Shown here in pieces: positions 9,571 through 18,658 of a DNA stretch of 32,940 nt. Source of the stretch: Burkholderiales bacterium (GTDB taxonomy: Bacteria > Pseudomonadota > Gammaproteobacteria > Burkholderiales > Casimicrobiaceae); contig JADLEZ010000539.1 in the NCBI GenBank assembly GCA_020845855.1, forward strand, positions 1 to 32,940. The letters are read 5' to 3'. The translations under genes and the position numbers were made by a program. How positions within the stretch are numbered: the stretch's first letter is position 1; each line of letters opens with the position of its first letter. A model generated the notes under the pieces. That model did no database searches. It had not been told where the DNA came from and saw only the letters and a list, made by a program, of their open reading frames with translations.

Positions 9571-10389
9571 TCAGCGCAGGATCGCGCCCGGCGAGCGTTG
9601 AACCGCGATTTCACGCTCGGTCGCGACGTGCGGCGTACCCACGGGCTCGGCCAGCAATTCGACCAAGTCTCCTCGGCGCTTGAGCAGTAGCTCCAGATTC
9701 TCGACTACGTTCTCGAAGCGTTCAAACGGAATGCCGAAAATCACTTCCTCCGGCTTGATCTTGACGAACTGGCGGAAGCCGAAACAGCCCAGCGTGTAGT
9801 GGACCTGGCCCGTCATCAGTGGTTTCGACATGACCATCGAGCATGTCGATGGGCCCGTCGTCCCCTCGGTCGCCCCACCCGCCTCGTAATCCGCCGCGCG
9901 GGCGAGAAACAGTCCGGCCTTGGCCGTGCAGAAGACATTGATGACGCCGCCGCCATGGCTCGCGTCATAGGGAAAGCTGTCGAGCGGACCGAACAGTATG
10001 TATCTCACCGTGCCGGAAGGCACAATGTGGTAGTGCGGCAGGTTGCGGCGGAACGCGACCGGCGTACGCACGATCGCACGCCCTTTGTCGGGCCAGTCGC
10101 CGGCCGGCCATTCGCCCGAGTATTGGCCCTCGAACGGAGGGGTAAAACCCAAGTAATGGCTGCCGTTCTTGCAGTCCCGGTTATTCTCGACGTCGGTGTA
10201 GAACACCCGCTTCTCGAAACGGGCGACGTCGAGGAATTGGCAGCCCTTCAGCGTGCCGCGGTCGTATTGCGGAATCCCTTCGGGCTTGTGCATCATGAAC
10301 ATGACGCCCACCGGCACCGATTCCAGGTGAAGCGCACTCACCAGTCGGTCGGACAGCTCTTTGAATGGTGTCTTGGAGTCCTGCGTCAT
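9571..10389 (-). CDS. DUF169 family protein
   Basis: 272-aa ORF with LHLESVPVGVMF, GCQFLDVARF and GGATEGTTGPSTCSMVMSKPLMTGQVHYTLGCFGFR, resembling DUF169 (COG2043) architecture. Confidence 0.7.
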   Translation of the reverse strand: MTQDSKTPFKELSDRLVSALHLESVPVGVMFMMHKPEGIPQYDRGTLKGCQFLDVARFEKRVFYTDVENNRDCKNGSHYLGFTPPFEGQYSGEWPAGDWPDKGRAIVRTPVAFRRNLPHYHIVPSGTVRYILFGPLDSFPYDASHGGGVINVFCTAKAGLFLARAADYEAGGATEGTTGPSTCSMVMSKPLMTGQVHYTLGCFGFRQFVKIKPEEVIFGIPFERFENVVENLELLLKRRGDLVELLAEPVGTPHVATEREIAVQRSPGAILR

Positions 10390-10485
10390 GTTGTTCCTCT
10401 CTTCTGCTCGATGTGGAAAGCGGTGGGGATTGCGCGGCGTGCCAAGTTAGACGATCGCAAGGGCTTTCAGCATAAACGTCTGCTG

Positions 10486-10508
10486 TTGAAACTCAAACTG
10501 AATTTCAA
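10486..10508. promoter_or_regulatory. 23-bp near-perfect palindrome, candidate operator upstream of the DUF169/molybdenum-hydroxylase genes
   Basis: TTGAAACTCA-AAC-TGAATTTCAA: 10-bp arms, 3-bp spacer, one mismatch, in an AT-richer gap about 100 bp upstream of the start at 10389. Confidence 0.6.
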
Positions 10509-10585
10509 GACCATAAGTTAATCGCGAGCGCACCATCAAGCAAATTAATGCTACTGCGAGACTGCGAAATCGCTGCAAACAGGGA

Positions 10586-11665
10586 TCAACGTGATGCGCC
10601 ATCCTCGCGTGCGAGGGCCTCGCGCAGCGGTTCCGCATCAACCCACTGTTCAAGCGCAAAGTCGTGAATGATGTAGCCGCGCTCGAACAGGAACGACTTC
10701 AGCATTTCGACCGTACCTAGGAGTTCGGGCGTGATCTCCGGGACGAGGCGCTGGGTGAAGCCAGGCTGCAACCAGCGGTCGAGCAGTTCGGAGTCGATTC
10801 CGCAGTCGTGCGCGATAGCGCTACGCACCTGGTCGGGATGTCGCGCCGCCAGACGTCCTGCCCGCAGCAGCCCCTGCAGGTAGCGAACTATCGCGTCGGG
10901 TTCCTCGCGCACCATCCGGGCACCGGCCGTGACGAGGCGCGGCGTCGAATTGTTGACGCGGTCGCCAATATCCGGGGAAGTCGCCACGTTGAACAGCAGG
11001 CGGATCCGTCCTCGCGCCTCGCGCTCCAGCGGTGCGATTTCTGCGCCTTTGCCGAACATCGCATCGATGTGCCCTGCGAGCAGCGCCTGGAGCTGACCCC
11101 GGTAGCGGCAGGCGCGTTCGCCACTCCGGAGTATGCCGTCTCCGGTACTGTCGGCGTCGCCGTCGCCGCCCTCGATGACATCGACAGCGTTGACGTCGGT
11201 CACCCGCATCCCATGCAGACGCAGCGCGGAGTGGAAACCCTTCTCTGCGGCGAATCGCCAGAAATTGAAAACCAGCCCCGACCAGAGCGGAAGACCGACC
11301 CGGCGCCCGGCAAGATCCGCGACACCCAGCGCTGGGTCGTCGTCGCGCACGAAAATCCCCAGCGTCTCCTCCATGAACGTGATGCCTAGGAGCAGGGTGT
11401 GGGCGCCGCCGGCGCGTGCCCACACTGGCGGCGCGCCGCCTCCTTCCCGAAAGCAGCGGTCGATCGAGTGCGTGTAATGCGCCGCGGTGTTCTCGCTGCC
11501 GGCCTCGGCGATGTCGCGCAGTGCGTACCGCGTGCCTGCGTAGAGTTGGTCGAATATTCCATGGTCGAGCGCGATGCCGGTGGCCGTCGGCACTGGGCAG
11601 CGCGTGTAATAGAGCGCTTGCCGTTCTGCTGCCTGATCGTCTGATTCGTCATCCAGGCCGGTCAT
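10586..11665 (-). CDS. DszB-like (2'-hydroxybiphenyl-2-sulfinate desulfinase family) protein
   Basis: N-terminus ALYYTRCPVPTATGIALDHGIF resembles DszB (TYSNCPVPN); LLGITFMEETLGIFVRDDDPALGVADLAGRRVGLP; C-terminus GFTQRLVPEITPELLGTVEMLKSFLFERGYIIHDFALEQW resembles the DszB tail. No signal peptide is apparent. Confidence 0.75.
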   Translation of the reverse strand: MTGLDDESDDQAAERQALYYTRCPVPTATGIALDHGIFDQLYAGTRYALRDIAEAGSENTAAHYTHSIDRCFREGGGAPPVWARAGGAHTLLLGITFMEETLGIFVRDDDPALGVADLAGRRVGLPLWSGLVFNFWRFAAEKGFHSALRLHGMRVTDVNAVDVIEGGDGDADSTGDGILRSGERACRYRGQLQALLAGHIDAMFGKGAEIAPLEREARGRIRLLFNVATSPDIGDRVNNSTPRLVTAGARMVREEPDAIVRYLQGLLRAGRLAARHPDQVRSAIAHDCGIDSELLDRWLQPGFTQRLVPEITPELLGTVEMLKSFLFERGYIIHDFALEQWVDAEPLREALAREDGASR

Positions 11666-12657
11666 TGCCGTCGACTCGGTGCCGTGGAGGTGTCCGCAGG
11701 ATCGCGTCGCACCCTGACGCTCAACGCGTCACCCATTGCGGGGTTCAGGCGGCGCAATTCTGGGAGCACTTCGGTAGCCAGAATGTGACTTGCCACACGA
11801 GCGAGTCGCCCGGGCAGCGCGCCGAATTCGCCGCTGCGCGCGACGAGGGTCAAGCGGCGGAAAAAACGCGGCTCGGGGAATGGCACGACGTTGATTCTCG
11901 ACAGAAAAACGCGTCCCTGCAGCAGGCACAGCGGCGTCGTGCTGGCCCAGCCGATCCCCGCCGCCACCATGGCGATCAGGCTATCGCTCATGTCCACTGA
12001 GACCGGCCGCGTCGGGTGCACGTTGCGGCGGAGCAATTGCTGCTCGATCTGCCCGCCGAGAAAGGATTGCGGGCGGTAGCGGATCATCGGATGATTGCGG
12101 GCGAGCGCCTCGAGGCCCGCGTCGGTCGATTCGATCGCGACGTCCGCCGGCGCGAGCAGCAGGTACGATTCGCTCATCAAGTCGAAACGCACAAGCCCGT
12201 CGACTTCGTCCAGCGCATCGTTACCGATGATCATATCGACCTTGCGCTGCAGGAAGGCCTCGGTGAGGATCGAGGTCAGCTCCGTCCAAACCGTGAGCCC
12301 CACGGCATGGTCGAGCAACGTCCTGGTCAGTGCGGGCCCGGCCACGGCGGCGAAAGATTGGACCAGACCAAGGCGGACCTCGCCGACTTTGGCGTGGCCG
12401 TAATCGCGCACCGTCGCGACCAGTGTTTCCGTATCTCGAATCAACCGGAGGGCGTGCTCGCGCAGAACGACCCCGGATGGGGTCAGCAGCATCGGCCGCG
12501 TTGTCCGGTCGATCAGCACGACGCCCAGATCCTCCTCAAGCTGCCGAATCGCCTGCGAAACGGCCGATTGGCTGCGACCGAGGCGCTGCGCGGCGCGCGT
12601 GAAGTTGCCACAGTCGCCGATCGCAAGAAAGACGCCGAGTGTGCGCAGGTCGATCAT
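11662..12657 (-). CDS. LysR family transcriptional regulator
   Basis: MIDLRTLGVFLAIGDCGNFTRAAQRLGRSQSAVSQAIRQLEEDLGVVLIDRTTRPMLLTPSG is a LysR helix-turn-helix; its end overlaps the next gene by 4 nt. Confidence 0.95.
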   Translation of the reverse strand: MIDLRTLGVFLAIGDCGNFTRAAQRLGRSQSAVSQAIRQLEEDLGVVLIDRTTRPMLLTPSGVVLREHALRLIRDTETLVATVRDYGHAKVGEVRLGLVQSFAAVAGPALTRTLLDHAVGLTVWTELTSILTEAFLQRKVDMIIGNDALDEVDGLVRFDLMSESYLLLAPADVAIESTDAGLEALARNHPMIRYRPQSFLGGQIEQQLLRRNVHPTRPVSVDMSDSLIAMVAAGIGWASTTPLCLLQGRVFLSRINVVPFPEPRFFRRLTLVARSGEFGALPGRLARVASHILATEVLPELRRLNPAMGDALSVRVRRDPADTSTAPSRRQ

Positions 12658-12675
12658 CGGCGCGACCGCGTGCGC

Positions 12676-13749
12676 CTACGCCTTGCCAATGACCACCCCA
12701 TCGCCGACGTTCCAGCCGATACGCACGCTGCTGCCGATGCGCCCAACCGACTCGCCCGGCCTGCTCTCCATCAGCAGCGTGCTACCGCCGGGCACGCGCA
12801 CGACTTGATGCAGCAGATTGCCGGAGAAGGTCTGGACCTCTATCTTGCCGTCCAGCGTATTCCTGCCAGCGATGCCGTCGCCCTCCGGCCACAGGTGCAA
12901 GCGCTCCGGCCGCACCGCCACCGTCACCGCGGCGCCGATCGCGAGGTTCCCCACACGCGGGCAGAGAACGCGGCCCGCGGGCGTTTCGACCACCGCGTAG
13001 GTGCCCGTATCGCCGGCGAGCGTGCCTTCTAGGAAATTGACCTTGCCGACGAAATCCGCGACGAACCGCGAGTTTGGCGCCTCGTAGATCCGGTTCGGCG
13101 TATCGAGCTGCTCGATGCGCCCACCGTTCATCACGGCGATGCGATCCGACATCGTGATGGCCTCGGTCTGGTCGTGCGTGACGTACACGGTGGTGATCGC
13201 CAGCTGCTGCTGGATCTGCCGCAGCTCGAGCTGCATGGTCTCGCGCATTTTGAGGTCGAGCGCTCCCAGCGGCTCGTCCATTAGCAGCACCTGCGGCGGA
13301 AACGCAATTGCACGGGCCAGCGCGACGCGCTGTTGCTGACCACCGGAGAGTTCCGACGGATAGCGCTGCGCGACTTCCGGCAACCGGATCAGTTCGAGCA
13401 GCTCGGTGACCCGCACCCCGATCCGGTCCCGGGGAACCTTGCGCTCGACCAGGCCGAAGCCGATGTTCTCACCGATCGTCAAATGTGGGAACAGCGCGTA
13501 GTCCTGGAACACCATGCCGATCGAGCGCTTCTGCGGCGGCAGCCGGGTCACGTCGTTGCCGCCAATCAGCAGGCGGCCGGCAGTGGGCTCCACGAAGCCG
13601 GCAATCATCCGCAGCGTCGTCGTCTTACCGCATCCCGAAGGACCGAGCAGGGTAAGGAACTCGCTCGCGCGAACCTCCAGGTTCAACGAGTGAACCGCCA
13701 CGACGTCGCCGAAATGCCTGGAGACGCCTTCGAGTACCACGTTCGACAT
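12676..13749 (-). CDS. ABC transporter ATP-binding protein, PotA/FbpC type
   Basis: Walker A GPSGCGKTTT, signature LSGGQQQRVALARA, Walker B VLLMDEPLGALD, and a TOBE-like C-terminus. Confidence 0.95.
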   Translation of the reverse strand: MSNVVLEGVSRHFGDVVAVHSLNLEVRASEFLTLLGPSGCGKTTTLRMIAGFVEPTAGRLLIGGNDVTRLPPQKRSIGMVFQDYALFPHLTIGENIGFGLVERKVPRDRIGVRVTELLELIRLPEVAQRYPSELSGGQQQRVALARAIAFPPQVLLMDEPLGALDLKMRETMQLELRQIQQQLAITTVYVTHDQTEAITMSDRIAVMNGGRIEQLDTPNRIYEAPNSRFVADFVGKVNFLEGTLAGDTGTYAVVETPAGRVLCPRVGNLAIGAAVTVAVRPERLHLWPEGDGIAGRNTLDGKIEVQTFSGNLLHQVVRVPGGSTLLMESRPGESVGRIGSSVRIGWNVGDGVVIGKA

Positions 13750-13908
13750 GCCCTACCCCTCCGGCCGCACCGGGGTCATGGTCCGCCCGCCCGCCACCCC
13801 GACGACCAACCTAGAGCGGCTTGTTGAAATATCCCCCCGATTCTGTTTACGAGATCGAATGTTAGTGCGCTGAGCAATGCGTCGTATTGAGGCAAGGCGG
13901 TGAGGGAA

Positions 13909-14636
13909 ATGAGTGGAGCGAACGTGACGCAGGAAGGTTTGTTCATCGTAAGGAAGGCCTCGGATTACGTGCCGACGGAGCGTCCGCTGCTGGCGATTCG
14001 AAAGCTTCTCAATAGGGTGCTGTGCGAAATGGGCAGACTGTTCGAGTCGATGTACGAGAAGCATTGCCGATCCTCGGTGGCGCCGGAATGGCTGCTGCGC
14101 AAATTGGTACTGCATACACTGTATCGGATCGGAGCGAACGCCTGCTGTGCGAGCAACTGGGGTACAACATGGTGTTCCGCTGGCTCGTGGGATGGGGAAT
14201 GAAAGACGCGGTTTGGGATCACAGCACTTGCGCCTAGAATTGAGCCTGTCTGATTGATCACGACGCAATCAAGGCGTTGAGCGGACAAGAACTACGACAC
14301 CGAAGACCTTGTCGGCGCCTACTGCGAGTTCAACGCCGCCCCCCATGTCGCGCAGAACACCTACGAGTACGACACCAAGACCAGCAAACGCGAAGCACGA
14401 AAGCGATCGACGGCAGCACGATGCGGCACGACGGGTATCGGGTCAATCAGATGGTGTGCAAGCTGATCGAGACGCTGTTTGGTGATGGCAAGCAGCACGG
14501 CGCAACGATCCACCAGGTCAAGTTGTGCGGCCTGCCAAAGGTCCGCGACGGATTCACGCCGTCGGTGCTGTGGGTCAATTTGCGCCGCTTGCTGAAACTC
14601 TTCATGGTAGCGGCGAACATGGCCGGGAGCGGATAG
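13909..14636 (+). pseudogene. Degenerate IS5-type transposase, frameshifted with an internal deletion
   Basis: MSGANVTQEGLFIVRKASDYVPTERPLLAIRKLLN..LFESMYE, frameshift to SERLLCEQLGYNMVFRWLVGWGMKDAVWDHST, missing middle, then ADKNYDTEDLV..PHVAQN, then IDGSTMRHDGYRVNQMVCKLIETLFGDGK...LLKLFMVAANMAG. Confidence 0.85.
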
Positions 14637-14659
14637 ACGGGAGCGGTGCGTCGACAGTT

Positions 14660-14712
14660 GCGGTTTGCGTGAAAATAGCGTCGCGAAACGCAGTAGCGGA
14701 GGCGCAAACCGC
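14660..14712. repeat. Inverted repeat GCGGTTTGCG...CGCAAACCGC at the 3' end of the IS5 remnant
   Basis: 10-bp perfect arms at 14660-14669 and 14703-14712. A perfect 16-bp palindrome AAGCCTTGCAAGGCTT follows at 14716-14731. Confidence 0.7.
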
Positions 14713-14802
14713 GAAAAGCCTTGCAAGGCTTCCTGTTTCATCTAGAAAATCTCGTCGCAATCCAATGCTGGCGTTCAAGTTGTTGATAACTCCAACGAAC
14801 TG

Positions 14803-15882
14803 CTAGCGCGTGACCGACCTGTTCCACTGGTCGTTCCACTTGCTGAGATCGATCTTGGCCGGATCGAGCTTCGCCATTTTGTTGATCCTGGCCTGGTCCA
14901 GCACAACCAGATCCTTAATCACTGGTGTGGTTGCTAACACTTTGCGCGCCTCCGGGTTGACCGGGACCACGCCGACGTTGATTGCGAACGCCTCCTGCGC
15001 TGCGACTCCCAAATAGGTGTTGATAAAGAACTCCGCGGCGGCCTGGTTCTTGGTGCCCTTGACTACGCCGACGAAGCCTTCTTTGATGATTCCCTGGTAC
15101 TTGCCCATGTTCGCCGGCACCGTCCCCACATTCACACCCGCGCGCGCCGTGCGGATTGCCCAGCCAGAATGCGCGACGGCGACCCAGACGTCACCAGACT
15201 TAAACTGCGTGATCACTTCGCCGCCAGACTTCCAGAATCGTAGGTCGGGTATCTCATTCATGAGCTTCAGTCCGGGCTCAATATTCTGCTCGTCACCGCC
15301 GGCGGACAAAGCGAACGCGCCTACCGCTTCAATGCCCCCACCCGAGGAGATGTCGGGGATCATCACGCGTCCGGCGAGCTTGGGGTTGCGCAGATCGGCC
15401 AGACTCTGCGGCGGCGCCACACCGATTTCCTTGAGTTTGTCCTTGTTGTAGATAATGACTTCCTGGGTATTCCACGTCGCGACCATGTAGTCGTTATACT
15501 GATCTTTCTGCAGGTACTTGACGTTGGGGATCTTGGCGAGATCTAGCTTCGCGAGAAGTTGGCGCCCCATTATCTCTGGAACCATAGTGCCGAGAAAATC
15601 CATCAGGTCGAAGGGTGGCTCGCCGCGCGACGCTATCAGCTTGGCAAAGTTGTCCTGCGGGCTGCCGACGACGAATTCCACTTTGCCGCCTCGCTTTTCG
15701 AACTCCTTGGCCACGAAGTCTCGTAACGTGGTGCGCGTCGCAGCACCCCAAGTACCCATCCGCAGCGTCACGCCGTCGAAGCGCGGCTCGTCGGCGCTGG
15801 CGGCAGTACCTACCAGCAGTAAAGGTACCAGCATACCGATACTGAGTCGCGCCAGCACTCTCCACAACGATTGCTTATTCAT
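14803..15882 (-). CDS. ABC transporter extracellular substrate-binding protein, PotD/spermidine-putrescine-like
   Basis: Signal peptide MNKQSLWRVLARLSIGMLVPLLLVGTAASADEPRF; internal LMDFLGTMVPEIMGRQLLAKLDLAKIPNVKYL..., WAIRTARAG; RBS GGAGGAAGTC upstream. Confidence 0.88.
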   Translation of the reverse strand: MNKQSLWRVLARLSIGMLVPLLLVGTAASADEPRFDGVTLRMGTWGAATRTTLRDFVAKEFEKRGGKVEFVVGSPQDNFAKLIASRGEPPFDLMDFLGTMVPEIMGRQLLAKLDLAKIPNVKYLQKDQYNDYMVATWNTQEVIIYNKDKLKEIGVAPPQSLADLRNPKLAGRVMIPDISSGGGIEAVGAFALSAGGDEQNIEPGLKLMNEIPDLRFWKSGGEVITQFKSGDVWVAVAHSGWAIRTARAGVNVGTVPANMGKYQGIIKEGFVGVVKGTKNQAAAEFFINTYLGVAAQEAFAINVGVVPVNPEARKVLATTPVIKDLVVLDQARINKMAKLDPAKIDLSKWNDQWNRSVTR

Positions 15883-15929
15883 GACTTCCTCCATAGTTAT
15901 CGCGCCGACAAGTGTTCCTGGTCTAAGAC

Positions 15930-17393
15930 TCACTCAAACGATGCCGGCACATCGCCGAGTCCCATCCACACGCTCTTCAACTGCAGATACTCGCGTATTC
16001 CTTCGAGACCGTTCTCGCGGCCATAACCGCTCTGCTTGTAGCCACCTGCCGGCGACTGCGGGGCGACGCCGCGGTAGTTGTTCACATACACGGTACCCGC
16101 CCGCAGGGCACCGGCGAACCGGAACGCGCGCCGCAGGTCGGTGGTCCAGACGCCGGCCGCGAGCCCCAGTGCCGAATCGTTCGCCAACGCGAGAGCCCCG
16201 TCGTCGTTCGCAAACGGTATCACGGCAAGCACTGGGCCGAACACCTCCTCGCGGGCGATGCGCATCTCCGGCGTGACGCCGGTAAAGATCGTCGGCTCGA
16301 CGAACCAGCCGCCGGCGGGCAACTCGACCGCGGCGCCGCCGGCGACGCAGGTCGCGCCCTCGGCCTTTGCGATGTCGATATAGCGGAGAATCCTGCGGAA
16401 CTGCGGCTCGTTGGCGATCGGTGCGACCTGTGTCGCCGGATCGGCTGGGTCGCCGAAGCGCAATCCGCGGATCGCCGCACAGAGCAGGCGCAGGAACGCG
16501 TCGTGCACCGACGCCTCGATGAGCAGCCGCGAACCCGCGACACAGCTTTGCCCGTTGGACGCGAAGATACCGCTCGCGACACCGTTGACCGCTTGCCGCA
16601 GGTCGGCATCGGCGAAGACCAATTGTGGCGACTTGCCGCCGAGTTCCAGCGTCACCCGCTTCACCTGCAGCGCGGCCTGCGCCGCGATCGCGCGCCCGAC
16701 TTCCACCGACCCGGTGAAGCTGACCCGCGCCACGTCGGGCGCATCGACCAGCGGCCGGCCGACCGCCTCGCCGGACCCGGTCACGACATTGACGACCCCC
16801 GGGGGGAGGCCGGAACGCGCGACGAGATGCATGAGTTCCAGCGTCGACGCCGACGCGTGTTCGGAGGGCTTGACGACCAGCGCGTTGCCGGCCGCGAGCG
16901 CCGGCGCGAGCTTCCAGACGAGCAGCATCAGCGGCGAGTTCCACGCGGTGATCGCCGCGACCACACCGTAGGGCTCCCACTGCGTATAGTTGAAGGTATC
17001 GGCGCGGTCGATCGGGATCACCGCGCCCTCGATCTTGTCAGCAAGACCGGCGTAGTAGTGCAGGTACGCCGGTAGGCTGCGCAGCTGCGCCTGCGCGTCA
17101 GGCAGCCGCTTGCCGTTGTCGCGCGTCTCGATTGCGGCGAGCGCGTCGGCGCTCTCGCCCAGGAGGTCGCCGAGGTTCCGCAGCAGCGCGCCCCGTTCGG
17201 TCGGCCGCATCCGCGACCAGCGGCCAGAGTCGAAGGCGCGTCGCGCCGCCGCGACCGCCAGCGCGACGTCCGCCTGCCCGCACTCGGGGATCAACGCCCA
17301 GGGCCGCGCGGTGTACGGATCGAACGACTCGAACCATCGGCCTCCCACCGGGTCGCACCACTGCCCGTCGATGAAGATCCGGTATTGCTTCAC
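15930..17393 (-). CDS. Aldehyde dehydrogenase (NAD(P)+-dependent)
   Basis: 487 aa with VTLELGGKSPQLVFADADL, NGQSCVAGSRLL, FTGSVEVGRAIA, and EEVFGPVLAVIPF. Confidence 0.95.
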   Translation of the reverse strand: MKQYRIFIDGQWCDPVGGRWFESFDPYTARPWALIPECGQADVALAVAAARRAFDSGRWSRMRPTERGALLRNLGDLLGESADALAAIETRDNGKRLPDAQAQLRSLPAYLHYYAGLADKIEGAVIPIDRADTFNYTQWEPYGVVAAITAWNSPLMLLVWKLAPALAAGNALVVKPSEHASASTLELMHLVARSGLPPGVVNVVTGSGEAVGRPLVDAPDVARVSFTGSVEVGRAIAAQAALQVKRVTLELGGKSPQLVFADADLRQAVNGVASGIFASNGQSCVAGSRLLIEASVHDAFLRLLCAAIRGLRFGDPADPATQVAPIANEPQFRRILRYIDIAKAEGATCVAGGAAVELPAGGWFVEPTIFTGVTPEMRIAREEVFGPVLAVIPFANDDGALALANDSALGLAAGVWTTDLRRAFRFAGALRAGTVYVNNYRGVAPQSPAGGYKQSGYGRENGLEGIREYLQLKSVWMGLGDVPASFE

Positions 17394-18001
17394 TGGGCGC
17401 CCGCGTCACTGTCTTGAGGTAGGGCATCGGCGCTCGCGCCAAGCAAAGCGGCACGGAATTCATCGCGTGCCTTCGCGCTGTGCAGGCGATCGTAGTCCTG
17501 CGGGTAGCGCGTGGTCCCCGGCGTCACCCGCAGGTCGACGAAGATGGGACCGTCCTGCGCGAGTATGTCGTCGAGGCAAAGGTCGAGGTTAGCCAGCATA
17601 TCGAACGTGTGGCAATGCGCATAGCCGGCGACGCGCGCGATCGAGGCGAAATCGAGCGTGCCCCTGGCCGGCAGCGGCATGCCGCCGTTCGCTTCGTAGG
17701 TTCCGTTTTGGAAGACGAAGTGCACCAGGTTGCGCGGCGCGGCGGCGCCGATCGTGACCAGCGACCCGAGATTCATTAGCAGACTCCCGTCGCCGTCGAA
17801 GACGAGCACGCGCCGGTCCGGACAGCCGAGGGCGAGGCCCAGCGCGTGCGACGACGCCTGTCCCATCGCCCCGACCGCGAGGTAGTTGAGCGCGTCGGGC
17901 CGCAGCGCCAACCATTCGAAGGCACTAGTGTAAACGGGCACGACGATTTCGCCGGCGTAGTGCGCGGCGATGCAGCGCAGGGCTTCGTCACGTATCAGCA
18001 T
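17390..18001 (-). CDS. TPP-dependent decarboxylase beta/C-terminal subunit, sulfopyruvate decarboxylase (ComE)-like
   Basis: GAMGQASSHALGLALGCPDRRVLVFDGDGSLLMNLGSLVTIG contains the GDG TPP-binding motif; stand-alone pyrimidine/PP half-protein next to an alpha-like partner. Confidence 0.8.
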   Translation of the reverse strand: MLIRDEALRCIAAHYAGEIVVPVYTSAFEWLALRPDALNYLAVGAMGQASSHALGLALGCPDRRVLVFDGDGSLLMNLGSLVTIGAAAPRNLVHFVFQNGTYEANGGMPLPARGTLDFASIARVAGYAHCHTFDMLANLDLCLDDILAQDGPIFVDLRVTPGTTRYPQDYDRLHSAKARDEFRAALLGASADALPQDSDAGAQ

Positions 18002-18004
18002 CGC

Positions 18005-18535
18005 TTACACCGGTGAGCGCCCAAGCAAAAAAACCACAGGAGAGCGTGTCTCGTACGCGCGCTCGATACCTGCCTCGAGGCGCGCCAAGTCGCAATCAGT
18101 GGACAACAGGCAATGCGCAACCCCCATCACGTCGAGCATCGGTTCGATGATCCGCACGCCGTACTTCGCAGAATCGCGCGGACTCGCTTCTGGCTCCTTG
18201 CCGAGTAGCCCGACCATCATGCACACGGGATTGCCGAATTCGACGCCGATCGCGCGCAACGCGTTGAGAGAGTCGAGCAGTCCCGTGTTCTGCATCAGCA
18301 GTAGCGCGCGCCTGCCGCAGAACGACAGCGCCGCGCAGATGGACACGCCCTCGTCCTCCTTGCAGACGCGGATCAGCGCGATGCCCGGTTCCTCGGCCAG
18401 CGGTCGCAGCAACCCTTCACTGGTCACGATGTCCGGAACCGAAATCACGTGCGACACGCCGCAACGCTTGAGCGTATCGATGATCGTGCGCCCTCGCAGC
18501 GCGTCGGCCGCGACAGCCGTCGACGCCGTCAGCAT
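18005..18535 (-). CDS. TPP-dependent decarboxylase alpha/N-terminal subunit, sulfopyruvate decarboxylase (ComD)-like
   Basis: IIDTLKRCGVSHVISVPDIVTSEGLL...IRVCKEDEGVSICAALSFCGRRALLLMQNTGLLDSLNALRAIGVEF; Glu in the KEDEG motif; 3-nt gap to the beta-like gene. Confidence 0.8.
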   Translation of the reverse strand: MLTASTAVAADALRGRTIIDTLKRCGVSHVISVPDIVTSEGLLRPLAEEPGIALIRVCKEDEGVSICAALSFCGRRALLLMQNTGLLDSLNALRAIGVEFGNPVCMMVGLLGKEPEASPRDSAKYGVRIIEPMLDVMGVAHCLLSTDCDLARLEAGIERAYETRSPVVFLLGRSPV

Positions 18536-18658
18536 CGCGCCGCCCCTGCGACCTGCGCGAGCGCCCGCGCGGCGCGCGCCCGGCCCGATGCGCCAGCGCT
18601 CGGGTCGGCTACACGGGTGACCGCACGGCATTGAAGGCGCGACATGCGGCGTGTTTCC

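Noticed and set aside
10586-11665. Ordinary periplasmic ABC substrate-binding protein
   Set aside because: No signal peptide, and N- and C-terminal segments resemble DszB; a separate bona fide binding protein is at 14803-15882.
13900-14731. Active insertion sequence
   Set aside because: Transposase frame is broken and the central catalytic region is missing; no clean terminal repeats or target duplication could be identified.
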